From positions 38,564,217 to 38,628,216 of the forward strand of contig NC_133534.1 in assembly GCF_048544455.1 (NCBI RefSeq): a stretch of 64,000 nucleotides of DNA, written 5' to 3'. Positions 47,020 through 59,800 of the stretch are shown one piece after another. The DNA comes from Silene latifolia (Eukaryota; Streptophyta; Magnoliopsida; Caryophyllales; Caryophyllaceae). Position 1 is the first letter of the stretch. Each line of letters opens with the position of its first letter. The notes under the pieces were generated by a model, which searched no databases, was not told where the DNA came from, and saw only the letters and a program-made list of their open reading frames with translations. A program made the position numbers and the translations under genes.

Positions 47020-47021
47020 CT

Positions 47022-47451
47022 TGTTGTGCGGAAGCGTCGTGTAAACGATAACAAAAGCAATAAAGATTGAACACAAAGATTTACGTGGTTCACTATCAAG
47101 GTGATAGCTACGTCCACAGGGGCAAGGGATCAATTTCACTATGTATGGAGAAATACAGATACAACGATGAACTTCCGAGTTTTTCAAGAACTGCCTCTCT
47201 AGAAAACTCACTGTGTTTTAGCTCTCTTTTCTCTCCTTGAACCTAAGATAGGTAATTGTGGGTGTTTATATAGTAAACCCACAAATTAACCTAATACAAA
47301 AGGGAATAGGAAACTATTAAGAAAACTGCCATAAAACAAAACAACCCGAAAAAGTCCAAGCAAGTCACTTGGCCCAACTCCGTCTTCCTTCATCGATATT
47401 CATCCTACTCCAACATAATTCCAGATGCGACTATCAAGTCACATTCCAACA
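47022..47451 (-). repeat. 5' LTR of the Tork-like element
   Basis: 430 bp, with no difference seen from 42313-42742. It is followed on the minus strand by the primer-binding site. Confidence 0.93.
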
Positions 47452-47883
47452 TATATTGTGGAATGTTAAGTTTGAATCCAGCTCTACAAGCCAATTCTAG
47501 TGTTGTAGCAGTATTACTATCAAAAGGGATCATCTTATATTACAACGTATCTATCAGCCGTTCTTACTATCTTGTTGGCTCGCCTATTCGATCTGACCCC
47601 CTATTGACTTATATCGGGAAGGACTGGCACTTTCCGCAGAGCTTACCTTAACACAAAAGACCTTAATTATTCCTATTGAAGGAGAATGCGGAAAGAATCC
47701 TATCTCGAAAAGCAACTCAAATTGTAACAGGATATGAGGAATGTGAGACGATGCAGTAACAAGATATGCACCAGAGTTGATGTGAACTTTAAACGAAACA
47801 TGTGTTAAATGGGTCAAATACATAGTTTATGAACTTTTGAAGTTTTGATAATAGACCAATCTACTTGAATCCACTAATTTACA

Positions 47884-47946
47884 CCTTTTCTAGTTGGTCT
47901 CTCTTAAAACGGATATGGCCGTTTTAAGATAGACCAACTGGAAAGG
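47884..47946. repeat. Long imperfect hairpin (about 28-bp stem)
   Basis: The left arm 47884-47912 and right arm 47919-47946 pair through TTGGTCTCTCTTAAAACGG and CCGTTTTAAGATAGACCAA with few mismatches, around a loop of about 6 bases. Confidence 0.75.
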
Positions 47947-48445
47947 TCTATCATAGACGTGACAAAAGTTTGTCATTCACTCATTCCCATATTAGTCTCT
48001 TTTTTTTTTTGGGTGAAATGAAGCGGGAAAACCCAGAAATAAGGAAGAGAACAAACTAGGAACGCAAAAGGAAAGGAACTATGCTAAACACAATTATAAA
48101 GGTACTAGTCTTGGCCACGAAACTCCGCCAATATCCTGCTGCATCAAGCCAAACAATTGTCTCGGAATGTCCCTCGGAACTACTCTTAAAGAGTACAACA
48201 AATCCCCCTTATACTAAAAGAATATGACTTCTCCAAAATTTTCCCGCTTAAATGAATTTGGCTATAATTGGGCTTTTATTATATCATATCTGTAATTGTG
48301 CTTTTATTATATCATATCTGTTATTGAGCTTTCATTATATTATATTTACATCTGGATTATATTGAACTTTCCATTTTCCACCGTTAATACAAAATATTAA
48401 TAATAATAAATTTACAATTAAATTTCAAATTGAGTTAAATATCGG

Positions 48446-48446
<1 letters not shown>

Positions 48447-48540
<94 letters not shown>
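48447..48540 (+). repeat. (TTA)n microsatellite, about 31 copies
   Basis: An uninterrupted TTA/ATT trinucleotide run of about 94 bp. Confidence 0.95.
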
Positions 48541-49429
48541 CTTTAATGTTTCTATCTAAAATACCGCGCAAAGGATCTATACTAGTTAAATACGGAGTAC
48601 TATCCTATATAACATTGCCGCTAGCTAATAACTCACGGAGTATTAAACTTTTTCTGGGTGAATGAAATTGAAATGATGATTTTTTATTACTCCCCGTCTG
48701 AATTATTCGCTTATTTAAATTTAAAATATATTTACTCGTATATAAAATTAGAACCTAGTTAAACCGGGGAAGTGGCAAATAAGCCCCAAACGTTTGCCAC
48801 TACGTGCAAATTAGCCCCACAACTTTCTACTAGTGCAAATTAGCCCCATTAGTTATACCCAACGTGCAATTAAGCCCAATTAGAGAGATTCGAGTAAATT
48901 TCTCGCCGGAAAAAGTTGACATGACACCGGAAAAATGACTAGAATGGATTAAGTTAAATAAATAAATAAAAAATTAACATGAAATTAAATATCGTCAGTC
49001 GTTTATTCTTCAAACACAAAAATATTAATCTCTTCCTCTCTTATTTTCCCTTTTCATTTATGTATGAACACATGCTACTGTCTTCGTTAACTAAGACTAA
49101 TTTTGCGAAATTCTTACTGATCTATAAAGAGAGGCAAAAAAACACAGATGAGTCGGTTGGCACTTCTCAAATTTCTTACAACTTTATCATAAGAAGATCA
49201 ACCTCAAACAATTTGTCAATCATCAAAATCAAAATTTCACAGTTTGAAATTCCAGAAAAAATATGACAGTGGTATTCAAAAACATAAAAAATGAAAAACA
49301 AGATAGTGATGTGGGATGAACATACTTGAATTTTCAATTGATATCTTTATTTAATTTCAATTGTTGTTGAGCTTCAGTTTTCGAGCTCAGATCGCGTAAA
49401 AATGACATTATATATAGTTGGAGTTAGGG

Positions 49430-49600
49430 ATGGCAGTCGGTCGGGGACCCGACCCAGACCCTGAGGGTCGGACCCTAATAGGTCGGGTATGGGTCTCATT
49501 TTTTCAGACCCAATGGGTATGGGTCGGGTATGGGTCTTAAGAAAATATTTCGGGTTCGGGTCCGGGTCTAAGTTATGAGACCCATACCCGACCCTTGGAC
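49430..49600. repeat. GGGTCGGGTATGGG inverted-repeat element
   Basis: Starts GGGATGGCAGTCGGTCGGGG and contains repeated GGGTCGGGTATGGGTC. A perfect 19-bp inverted repeat pairs 49481-49499 with 49575-49593. The GGGATGGCA start resembles hAT-type MITE ends, but no target duplication was checked. Confidence 0.55.
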
Positions 49601-49799
49601 CCTTTATTAAAAAAAAAAAAAATCAAAATCACAACTTTTCTGAATTCATATTGTAGAAACCCAACTAAAATCTCTTTCTCTTCCCTCATCCCATAAAGTG
49701 ATAAAACCAACCAAACTCTTCTGACAATACCACCACTCCACCAATGACACAAGAAAACCATCACCACAGCACTGATACGCGACTGACAACCGCCTCTCT

Positions 49800-50526
49800 A
49801 ATAGGCGGCGACCGACAACCACCTGTAGACAAGTAAAAATTATACAAGTGCCACGTCGAAAGTCAAAAGTCAAAATGTTGCCACGTCGGAAGTCAAAGGT
49901 CAAAATATTGACTCGTCAAAGGAAATACAAAATAATGCAATTAATTTGGACGAAATTTAAATAAAGTAGTCCATTTTAATTATTTTAGTCGGGTTCGACT
50001 CTCTAAAGTGATAAAATCCGACAAACGAGTCAAACTCACTAAATGGGTCAAATACATTCAAATGGGCCAAAATGACTACCAAGTCCATTATAAAAATGCC
50101 AAGACTACCAAGTCCATTTAGGGTGGAAACCAAACCCTTCCTTTTTCTATAAATACAAACATTAGCTCTCATTTTGAGGCTAATCAGAAAATTACAAAGA
50201 AAATCACACTCCAAACAAAAACTCTCTACAAAGAAACCCTCTCTACAAAAATCCTCTTCCAAGAGAAAAGCTAGAGAAAAAAAAACTACTCTTCGATCCG
50301 ACATCAAGCGTTCATCATCGTCAACTGAAGAGAAACAAATCAAATTCATCCAAGGAGAATCAAGTCTTCAAATCAAGACCCTCATATTCATCCAAGTGCG
50401 GAAATCGAATCAGTAGAATAACTAGAAGATTGTACCCGAAATCTTTAAATTAATAAAATTATTATTTTGTCGCATTCTTTTGTGTTTTCTCTACTTGTTT
50501 GCAGATTTACACAAATTTGTTGCTAC
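49800..50526 (+). repeat. 5' LTR of the right Tat-like element (left boundary uncertain)
   Basis: Contains TATAAATA at 50148-50155, an AATAAA-type signal near 50453 and a probable end GTTGCTACA at 50526, just before the primer-binding site. A 30-bp tandem duplication (GCCACGTCGAAAGTCAAAAG type, 49851-49910) lies near or inside its left part. Confidence 0.5.
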
Positions 50527-50531
50527 AAATT

Positions 50532-50549
50532 TGGCACGCTCGGTGGGAC
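50532..50549 (+). other. Primer-binding site of the right Tat-like element
   Basis: TGGCACGCTCGGTGGGAC, whose reverse complement ends in CCA. This form is common in Tat-lineage elements and differs from that of the left element. Confidence 0.7.
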
Positions 50550-50605
50550 ATCTCTACTACTCATCTCTTTTTTCCGCATAATCAAGTTCAACAACAATTG
50601 TTTCA

Positions 50606-52590
50606 ATGGCCTCCAGAAATATCGTCGCCATGTCAAAGGGGATGACATCCAGATCTGACGGTGAAATCTCAACCCGTCTCGGTGACTCTCTTGACAGATC
50701 GCCCATTGGTGTTTCTACAAGGAGCAGGACTAGATCCATCCTCATCCGTTCCGCTGCAGCGAGACTCCGTTCTGCATCTGTGCCTACGAGGCCTCGCACG
50801 TCCAACGTCACCGCCAATGCGTTCAAGGAGTCATATGGTGTCGGCGACTCTAGGCCATATGGACGTCCCGTGCTCGATTCTTTTTCTCACGTCCAAGTTG
50901 ATGCGCCTCAATTTATCTCATCATCGTTTCGGGAGAAGGTGTGCGATGCTTTTGAAAGGACGACTATTCACAACGGCCCGTTGTTTGAACTGTTCACCGA
51001 GAATGGTGGCCACAGTAGCACCGGTTCGTCTCCATCGTCGCCGCGAAGGAGTAATCATGAGATGTCGAGCCAACGGTCATACTCCATGGTTGCACCCGTC
51101 ATGGTTGTTGAGGGCGACAATATGGAGGAACAACTCAACAAAATGAAAGCTATTCTCGACGAACTCAGAAAAGAAAACGAAGAGAAAACCAAACAGATCG
51201 CCGCCTTGACGAAAAGGTTGGAGAAGTTGGCCACCCTCTCGTTTCAAAGCAGTGATAGCGAAGATGTCTATGACGAAGATGATGATTGTGACAAGGCTAA
51301 GTTATTTACGGCCAAAGACGTCCATAAGATGATTGCGGAGGCTTTCAAAAGTCAGTTCGATGGAAACTTTCACTCCGTCGACAAACACCGTTACTTCAAG
51401 CAATATAGTAAAAGGATTGATTATTTGAGGATGCCTATTGGCTACCAATCACCGAAGTTTCAGCAATTTGATGGAAAGGGCAATCCCAAGCAACACATCG
51501 CCCATTTCGTTGAAACTTGTAACACTGCCGGCACTAATGGTGATCTCCTTGTCAAGCAATTCGTTCGATCTCTGAAGGGGATTGCTTTTGATTTGTATAC
51601 GGATTTAAGTGCCGAGTCAATCGACAGTTGGGACCAGATGGAAAAAGAGTTCATTAATTGCTTCTACAGTACCAGACGTATCGTAAGCATGACGGAACTC
51701 ACTAACACGAAGCAATGGAAGGACGAACCCGTTATCGACTACATCAGTAGGTGGCGCGCGTTAAGCCTCGAGTGCAAAGACCGTCTGTCAGAGACTTCTG
51801 CTATTGAAATGTGTATCCAAGGAATGAATCTGGAATTAGTCTACATTCTCCAAGGCAACAAGCCAATAACATTCCAAGATTTAGCCACTCGAGCTCACAA
51901 CATGGAGATTACTATCGCTAGCCATAGAGGACGACTTTTTACTCGTTCAGAACCCAAGATGGAGAGAAAAGAGTATAAGAAAAACGACAAGGCGTCCAAG
52001 AGCACTTCAAAGGAGGTAATGGCAGTTTCTACTTCCAACCCGGTGAAAATCTCGGCGCGACCTAAAATAGAAACAAAGGCGACAACCTATTCAAAGAATG
52101 CGCGGAAGACACGACCGACTCTGAAAGAGCTTGAGCAAAAGAAATACCCTCTTCCAGATTCCGATCTAGCAGGAATGTTAGATGATCTGTTAGAAAAGAA
52201 GGTGATCGAGCTTCCCGAATCTAAACGACCAAGTGAAGCTGGACGCACGACCGATCCGAAGTATTGTCGAACCATAGGGTTGTTAGTCATCCATTGGAGA
52301 AATGCATAACCCTCAAGGAGAAAATCATGCGTTTGGCCGAAGAAGGAAAAATTCTCTTGGATCTAGATGATGTCGCTGAGTCCAATTGCATTGTAGCACA
52401 AGTGGTTACCGATAGTCATAAGCCACATCCTCATTCTACAAGCGAAGAATGTGCATGGATGATTCAATTCGGAACTCTTGAGCCGGTAAGCGTCGTCACG
52501 CCCATCGAGTCTAAGTCCATCATATCAACAACTTCCGAGGATCAAAATCAAAAGGAAGACGATGAAGGGTGGACCCTTGTGACTAGGTGA
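50606..52590 (+). pseudogene. Gag of the right Tat-like element
   Basis: ATG at 50606 (MASRNIVAMSKGMTSRSDGE). A predicted coiled coil spans residues about 172-213 (EEQLNKMKAILDELRKENEE). The Retrotrans_gag core starts near residue 287 (KFQQFDGKGNPKQHIAHFVE) and runs through WDQMEKEFINCFYSTRR and VIDYISRWRALSLECKDRLS. One missing base near 52269 shifts the frame: the 567-codon frame ends at 52309, while the next frame carries the expected continuation (HPLEKCITLKEKIMRLAEEG) to a TGA at 52588. That TGA is followed by CGA CAA AAG, so the frame originally went on toward the protease. Confidence 0.88.
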
Positions 52591-53823
52591 CGACAAAAGA
52601 AGCAAAACAGGCAAGAGTCAGCATCCCAACATCGAAGAACGACTCGCCAGCAAGTAACAAGATCGTCATACAAAGATGATAGGAGGACCGTTTTGAAGTC
52701 TCCACAAGATGTAACATCGCCTAAGAAAGCCAAGTCGAAGTTACGTCAAGTTAATACATTAGGAGACTATATCCCTAAGTCCTACCTTACTAAAGTTTCG
52801 GTGAACATCGTGTCTTCTGTCGTCATCGAGGAAGATCGTGATGAAGATGCCGTGAATAAAGAATCCCCATCGGAGTTGGACAAGGATGCGAAGATTGATG
52901 CAATACTAGATGCGTTACCTTCACGCATGGGATGGCAACAAATGTTTCACTTACCTGAAGAGATGCGTCAACAATTGTCTTTAGCGATTCTTCAACCCGA
53001 GGCGTATGCTGATAAGCTTAAAGCTGCAGGAGAGCCGGCAGATCAATCGAAGAAATGTGTTGCTTGTAATGTTGCTCTCGGATTTACCGATGAAGATTTG
53101 TTACTGGGATCAAAGTTGCACAATCGCCCTTTGTTTGTGTCAGGATACATTCGAGAAAAGAAGGTGGGCTGCATATTAGTGGACGGAGGCTCAACCGTCA
53201 ACATAATGCCGAAAGTCACTATGGAAGAGCTTGGGATTTCGGTAAATGAACTCGCCAAAAGTCATTTGATGATTCAAGGCTTCAATCTCGGTGGGCAAAG
53301 AGCAATTGGCATGATTCGCGTCGAACTCGTGATGGGAGATATGTCATCCACCACGCTTTTTCATGTGATCGATGCCAAAATGTCGTACAAGTTGTTGCTT
53401 GGTCGACCTTGGCTTCACGAAAACAGTGTCGTGGCATCCACTCTACATCAATGCCTGAAATATTATAGAGATGGCGAAAGGAAGATAAATGGTGATGTGA
53501 AGCCCTTTTCAACGGTGGAGTCTTATTTTGATGATGCTCGATTCTACGAAGAGGTGACGCCAAGCGAGATATTGCCTTCAATGATCCTTTCAACAGGGAC
53601 CAAAGTTCCGAAGAAGGTTGACGACATCAAAATTCCGGCCGCAAAAGAATTGATGGTGGTTGAACAGCGTGAAAACATCTTGATAAAGACCAATCAAACA
53701 AATTTGAATTCGTCTACGAAGAAAGTTACTTCAACCATGCCGAAAGCAACGCCAATCTTTAAGTACGTGCCGAAATCAAAACGTAAAAATGGAGAGGCGC
53801 ATTTCACAGAGTATACACCGTGA
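52591..53823 (+). pseudogene. Aspartic protease region of the right Tat-like element
   Basis: The open frame continues past the TGA at 52588 and has its first ATG at 52693. Protease-like core: KKCVACNVALGFTDEDLLLG, RPLFVSGYIREKKVGCILVD, then the active site VDGGSTVNIMPKVTMEELG (catalytic Asp codon at 53182-53184, in the DGGS form usual for this lineage), and LLLGRPWLHENSVVASTLHQ. A TGA at 53821 ends the frame where an arginine CGA is plausible. The protease would cleave the element polyprotein. Confidence 0.85.
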
Positions 53824-54587
53824 GAAGAGGCATCTACATCAACTAGAACAATCAATGAAGACAATCTTCAAACCTTGAAGGAGAAGGTCATTGTTCCGGT
53901 TACACGAACAGATTGCCTTGTGGCGAGTAAACAACCATTGTCCGGATTCACGAAAGCCTTAATGAAAGAGGATCAAGCACTACCAAAGAGTCAACCAAGG
54001 GACGATTCGATCCAAATGCTTAAAAGCTCATGTCGAAGTTAGGATATGATTTTGAAAATCCAACCCCATTAGGGAAAGTGATTGAAGTTACCCCGTATGG
54101 TCTGAATCAAACGCAAAAGAAATTGCATCAACAAGGGAACAAGCTTGAAGTCGGAAGGGCTGGTATTGGATTTTCACATCCTGAGCCCATTAGAATTTCT
54201 GTACGACGCAAAGAGAAGTAAGTGTCGTCACAATATATTGTGGCAGAACTGGCAGAAAGTGAAGGCGATAATACGGAAATGTTGCCACGAAGGTCTGTTT
54301 TCGACAGGTTGGGACAACCAACTTCTACGCCTCGCTCTTCTGTGTTCAACAGATTGGGAGAAAGGGAAGAAAACACCTGTGTGCATTTAGCGGTAGGTTC
54401 TCAACAGCAAAGGCCAAATGCGTCAGTGTTCACTCGCATCGGAGGAAATGAGGTAAAGAAATCAGTCTTCAGTCGCATCGATTGCTCAAAGGTACAAAAG
54501 AGACGTCGACGAAAGCAGAAGAAGTCCTTGAAGACACATGTTGCAGTCGACCTCAACAAAGATACCCATAGTGTCATTCCCTCGTGA
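53824..54587 (+). pseudogene. Linker between protease and RT, broken
   Basis: After 53823 the same frame stays open to about 54040, then the reading continues one frame over (MSKLGYDFENPTPLGKVIEV) to TAA at 54219 and on to TGA at 54585. It contains repeated SVFDRLG/SVFNRLG/SVFTRIG/SVFSRID motifs (54295-54485), a feature of Tat-lineage pol linkers, then a basic stretch (KRRRRKQKKS). Confidence 0.75.
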
Positions 54588-55269
54588 ATGAAACGTCATC
54601 TTGAAGTAGAAATAACTATGGATGGGTCACTAAAAACAAAAGGACGCACCATCGTTTTCACAAATCCACAGAAGGAGTCGAGTCGTAGGAGAATCGCTCA
54701 GGATTTTGTTGCGTCCAACCACGTGATGGCACAAGAGTGTCACGATTCGGATGATGAGATAGAAGTTGGTGAAACTCCTAAAACTCTCGAAGATGGTGTC
54801 CAAGCAACGGTTGACGACTTGGAAGAAATCAACTTAGGCACAAGTGAAGAGCCACGATCCGTCTTTGTAAGTGCCCTTCTAACGGAGCAAGAGAAAATAG
54901 AGTATGTCAATCTTCTCTCTGAATATAAAGATGTGTTCGCCTGGAGCTACAAAGAAATACCTGGCCTAAGTCTAAAGATCGCAGTTCATCGACTTGTCAT
55001 ACGGAAAGGCGTTTCTCCGAAGAAGCAGCCACGAAGACGATTTCGGTCAAAAATGTTGCCAGAAATTGAAGCAGAAGTAAACAAATTGATCGATGCAGGC
55101 TTCATAAGGGAAGTCAAGTACCCTACGTGGATTGCTAACATTGTCCTCGTGAGAAAGAAGAATGGGCAGCTTCGTATTTGTGTCGACTTTCGAGACTTGA
55201 ATGATGCTTGCCCAAAAGACGATTTTCCACTTTCTGTCACAGAGATCATGATCGATGCTACGACAGGAC
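54588..55269 (+). pseudogene. Reverse transcriptase, N-terminal half (Tat-like)
   Basis: In frame after the TGA at 54585. Motifs: YKDVFAWSYKEIPGLS, KIAVHRLVIRKGVSPKKQPR, AEVNKLIDAGFIREVKYPTW and LRICVDFRDLNDACPKDDFP, up to MIDATTG at 55269. The next bases belong to the inserted chromovirus, and the RT continues at 63526. Confidence 0.9.
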
Positions 55270-56603
55270 TGTAACACCCCCATACTCCGAGTGCCTTACC
55301 AGGACCACTTAGGTATGGAGACATCACCATCTCGGTTGCCCGAGGTATGATAATCAAACAACAGCGATAAAGAAACAACATTTATTATTAATCGTTTAAT
55401 GAATGAATACAATCCTTGAAACCCAAACTGATAGTACGATACATTATTCCAAACTGTCTACTCAAACTGAAATGTGAATAAAAGCTAAACTACAGCGGAA
55501 GACTCTATCGTCACGTCGTGGCCATCCCAACTATCCCGTATCATCTCTATACCTGCTCAATATCTGCTCACCATCCCCGAATGGATCACCGCAGGTTTTC
55601 AAAACAACACCGGGGTCAGTACTAATCACACAATCAAAACAGATAACAACAATAAGACAAACAGACAATTTGAACCGCCACACACACACACACATCCAAC
55701 CAACCGTCTCAATCATCGACCGTCCTTTGGACCAGCCCGCGATGGGGGACCGCAGCCGTTCCCACCTAAGCCCCGCTCATCGTACGAGCGATAACCCTGT
55801 CCATTAATGTGCACATCCCCTTCCGTGGCGGGTTCCACGAAGGGCGAAACTAGGGCGTGAGATCACTCCCGCAAGTGACCCCACTCAGCCGAGAACGCAT
55901 CTCGAGAACCATCAACAACACAACCACAATCACAAACACAATTACAATCAACAAATCAATTAACTAACTACAAAGACATCACCAATATCCCATTATGGGA
56001 CTAATACCGAGTAGGAAATCCTACCTGGAAAGCACACAAGCAGACGGTATCTACAATTTGTCTCAAAACGCCTCTTCTATGAACTCTCCTCCTAACATAT
56101 ACACATGAATACTACTATTCAATCACTTATTCATAAAAACCCCTAATTACTAAATTAGGGTTTCACTAATCTCAACAAAACGTTATAAAAATTATGCTAG
56201 AAGCTTACCCTTGACGCAAGGAATCCAACGACACAAACTACGATGCAAACCGACCGTCTCGATCTCCGGAATTGTCAAGAACGCGATTAGGAGGAAGGAC
56301 CAACTCGCTTTCTTTCTTAAACAGGTTTTAGGTTTTGGCAAAAGTGTTTTAGAATAAAGACGAATATGTTTATATACCTTAATCGCGTAATTAACAAAAC
56401 CCGAGAAAAACCCCGATAAACCTAGGACACTCGATCGAGTACCCAAGGTACTCGATCGAGTACCCCTACTCGATCGAGTGCCCCTGACTACTCGATCGAG
56501 TGCCCAACAGTCGAAACTATTTTATTCTCGCGACACACCCCTACTGACAGAGTAAGGGCTACTCGATAGAGTACCCCAAGACCTATAAATACGGAGTATT
56601 ACG
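55270..56603 (-). repeat. 3' LTR of chromovirus copy 3
   Basis: 1334 bp. On the minus strand it starts CGTAATACTCC (TG changed to CG) after a polypurine tract. Six palindromes lie at 56425-56580. Confidence 0.92.
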
Positions 56604-56825
56604 GTCTTCCCTCCTTAAAAGGAACTTCGTCCCCGAAGTTCAAACCACTACCAAAACAAAGGTGCTCCCATAAGCTTCCCGACTCGAAGGTCAAAATAAA
56701 CACAACGTAAAACATGCTACCTAACCCAACTTATCCCGACAACATACCGTCACAACATATACAAGGGGTGCAAAAACCCTTAAAAACTCTCGCGATCATC
56801 TCCTACCCCCCTAAAAGAAACAAGG

Positions 56826-59800
56826 TTACGTCCCCGTAACCATACATACCTGATCAAAAAGGAAAGGGTAACGCTCTTTCATGATATCCTCCGCCTCCCA
56901 TGTAGCTTCCTCGGTCTCATGGTTAAACCAAAGGATCTTAAGCAACACTGTCTCACCACTCCTGGTCTTTCTAACTTTTCGGTCTAGGATCTGCTTAGGC
57001 ACCTCAAGGTACGATAAAGACTCATCCAGCTCTAAGCTCTCTGCCTCCAACACATGTGACGGGTCACTCACATACTTCCGCAGCTGCGATACATGAAACA
57101 CATTATGTACTCTCTCCAAAGCAGCTGGTAACGCCAAACGATAAGCCACTTCCCCAACTCGCTCTAAGATCTCATAAGGCCCTATAAACTTCTGACTTAG
57201 CTTGCCTTTCTTCCCAAATCTCATAACTCCGCGCATAGGAGACACTTTTAGAAGAACCTTGTCCCCAACCTGAAACTCTATGTCCCGACGATGTAGATCC
57301 GCATAACTCTTCGTCGATCCCGAGTTTGCTCTCATCCGTTCCCCGATCATCTTAACTGTTCCACCATCTCATGTACCATCTCTGGTCCTAAAACCACCTC
57401 AAGACTGTCGTCCCAACAGATTGGACTTCTACATCTCCTCCCATACAAAGCCTCAAACGGTGCCATACCAATACTAGTGTGATAGTTGTTATTGTAAGAA
57501 AACTCTATCAAGTCTAACCTCTCGCTCCCGGCCTACCACCGAAATCCATCACACACGCTCTCAACATATCCTCCAAGGTCTTGATTGTTCTCTCGGTCTG
57601 CCCATCTGTCGCAGGATGAAATGCTGTACTCATCTTCAAAGCTGTTCCCAACGATTCCTGCAACTCCTTCCAAAACCTCGATATAAACCTCGCATCTCTG
57701 TCAGACACTATGTCCTTAGGGACTCCATGTAACTTAAGCACGTTCTTTCGATAGGCCATAGCCAATTGTGCCTTAGTCCATGTATCTTTCATTGGAACAA
57801 AGTGAGCCGACTTGGTTAGACGATCTACTATCACCCAAATCATATTGTTACCTTGTTGACTCTTAGGTAAACCCACAATGAAATCCATGGAAATGGATTC
57901 CCACTTCCACTCAGGCACCTCCAAGGATTGAACCTTACCTTGTGGTCTTCTCTGTTCCCCTTTTACTCTCTGGCATGTCAAACAACGGGACACAAACTCA
58001 GCTGTCTCTTTCTTCATCCCAGGCCACCAAAACGTTTTCTTCAAATCTTTGTAAAGCTTGTCACCACCCGGATGAACTGAATATGGTGTGCAATGCGCTT
58101 CTGTCATGATTGTCTTTTTCAACTCCTCGTCATTAGGAACACACCACCTACCATCAAACCTCAAGCTACCATCTGTATGAATGGAAAACCGGGACACCGT
58201 CCCTTTCTCTACTCCAGCTTTCCACTCCACTAACTTAGGATCCAAAGCCTGCTTACCTCGAATATCATCATAAAACTCCATGTGTACTGTCATATCACCC
58301 ATGGCATCTCCTTTCTGCAACATGTGAATCCCAAAGCTCGCTACCTCATCCCTCAGCCTCATCAAAGATAGAGCTGTACACAAAGAATGTACACTCTTCC
58401 TACTCAAAGCATCAGCTACAACGTTGGCCTTTCCTTCATGGTAGATGATTTCCATGTCGTAATCACCAATCAGCTCCATCCACCTCCTCTGTCTCATGTT
58501 CAACTCCTTCTGCGTGAAGATGTACTTGAGACTCTTGTGATCAGAAAATACCTTAAAAATTGCTCCATAAAGGTAGTGCCTCCAAATCTTGAGAGCAAAC
58601 ACCACCGCACCCAACTCCAGGTCATGAGTAGGGTAATTCTCCTCATAAGGCTTCAACTGCCTAGAAGCATAGGCGATCACTTTACCATTCTGCATCAACA
58701 CACACCCCAACCCATTCTTCGAGGCATCCGTAAAAACCTCGAAATTCTCGCTTCCTTCAGTAATGCTAGGACAGAGAGCGTGGTCAAACGCTCCTTTAAT
58801 GTTTGGAACGCCTTCTCACAACTCTCATCCCAACGAAAACCGTTTCTCTTTCCTCATCAACGCCGTCATCGGTCTAGCTATCTTGGAGAAATCTTTCACG
58901 AACCGCCTATAGTATCCAGCTAAACCCAAGAAACTCCTCACCTCAGCAACATTCTTTGGTGCTTCCCACTTTGTCACTGCCTCAATCTTCGCCGGATCCA
59001 CAGCTACCCCATCTTTAGAGATTACATGCCCTTAAAAGCAACTTTCTCCAACCAAAACTCACACTTGGACAACTTAGCATACAACTCATGATCTCTCAAC
59101 GTCTGCAACACGATCCTCGGATGCTCCTCATGCTCCTCCTTAGTCTTTGAGTAGACTAAGATATCATCGATAAACACCACCACGAACTGGTCCAAGAACT
59201 GTCTAAAGATCCTATTCATCAAATCCATAAACACCGCGGCGCATTGGACAACCCAAACGGCATCACCACATACTCATAATGGCCATACCTCGACGTGAAG
59301 GTTGTCTTCGGTATGTCCACATCTCTAATCTTCACCTGATGGTACCCGGACCTCAAATCGATCTTAGAAAAGACCGTTGCACCACTCAACCGATCAAACA
59401 GGTCATCTATCCTTGGCAAAGGATACTTGTTCTTTATCGTCACACGGTTCGGCTCCCTGTAATCTATGCATAACCTCAAAGTTCCATCCTTCTTCTTCAC
59501 GAAAAGAATTGGTGCTCCCCAAGGCGATACACTTGGTCTAATGTATCCCTTCTCTATCAACTCATCCAATCGCTTCCTAAGCTCCTCCATCTCCTTAGGA
59601 CCCATACGGTACGGTGCCTTAGAGATTGGCCCCGTCCCTCGCTTCAACTCAACGGTGAAATCTATCTCCCTCTTCGGTGGCAACCCCGGAATTTCCTCGG
59701 AAAGACATCTCGCATACTCTCCCACCACGGTATCTCCTCAATTCCGGGCTCTCTATCCGGTCATCTCTCACATGGCACAAAAGCAGAGGACATCCCTTCC

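Larger units (their letters stand above)
42313..47451 (-). mobile_element. Complete Tork-like Ty1/copia retrotransposon (5139 bp)
   Basis: Two 430-bp LTRs (42313-42742 and 47022-47451) look identical by eye and are flanked by a perfect TATAT duplication (42308-42312 and 47452-47456). LTR ends are TGTTG/CAACA. Primer-binding site, gag, protease, integrase, RT and RNase H follow on the minus strand in copia order, and a polypurine tract (AAGGTGGAGAAT, 42743-42754) precedes the 3' LTR. Identical LTRs indicate a recent insertion. Confidence 0.93.
47452..49770. other. Intergenic DNA with several repeat structures
   Basis: No supported gene. It holds a long hairpin (47884-47946), a block near 48000-48040 (TTTTTTTTTTGGGTGAAATG), a (TTA)n microsatellite (48447-48540), a GTGCAAATTAGCCCCA repeat (about 48800-48850) and a GGGTCGGG inverted repeat (49430-49600). 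Confidence 0.6.

Noticed and set aside
58387-58923. Plus-strand 178-codon frame
   Set aside because: It is antisense to the chromovirus RNase H/integrase region and has no recognisable domain.
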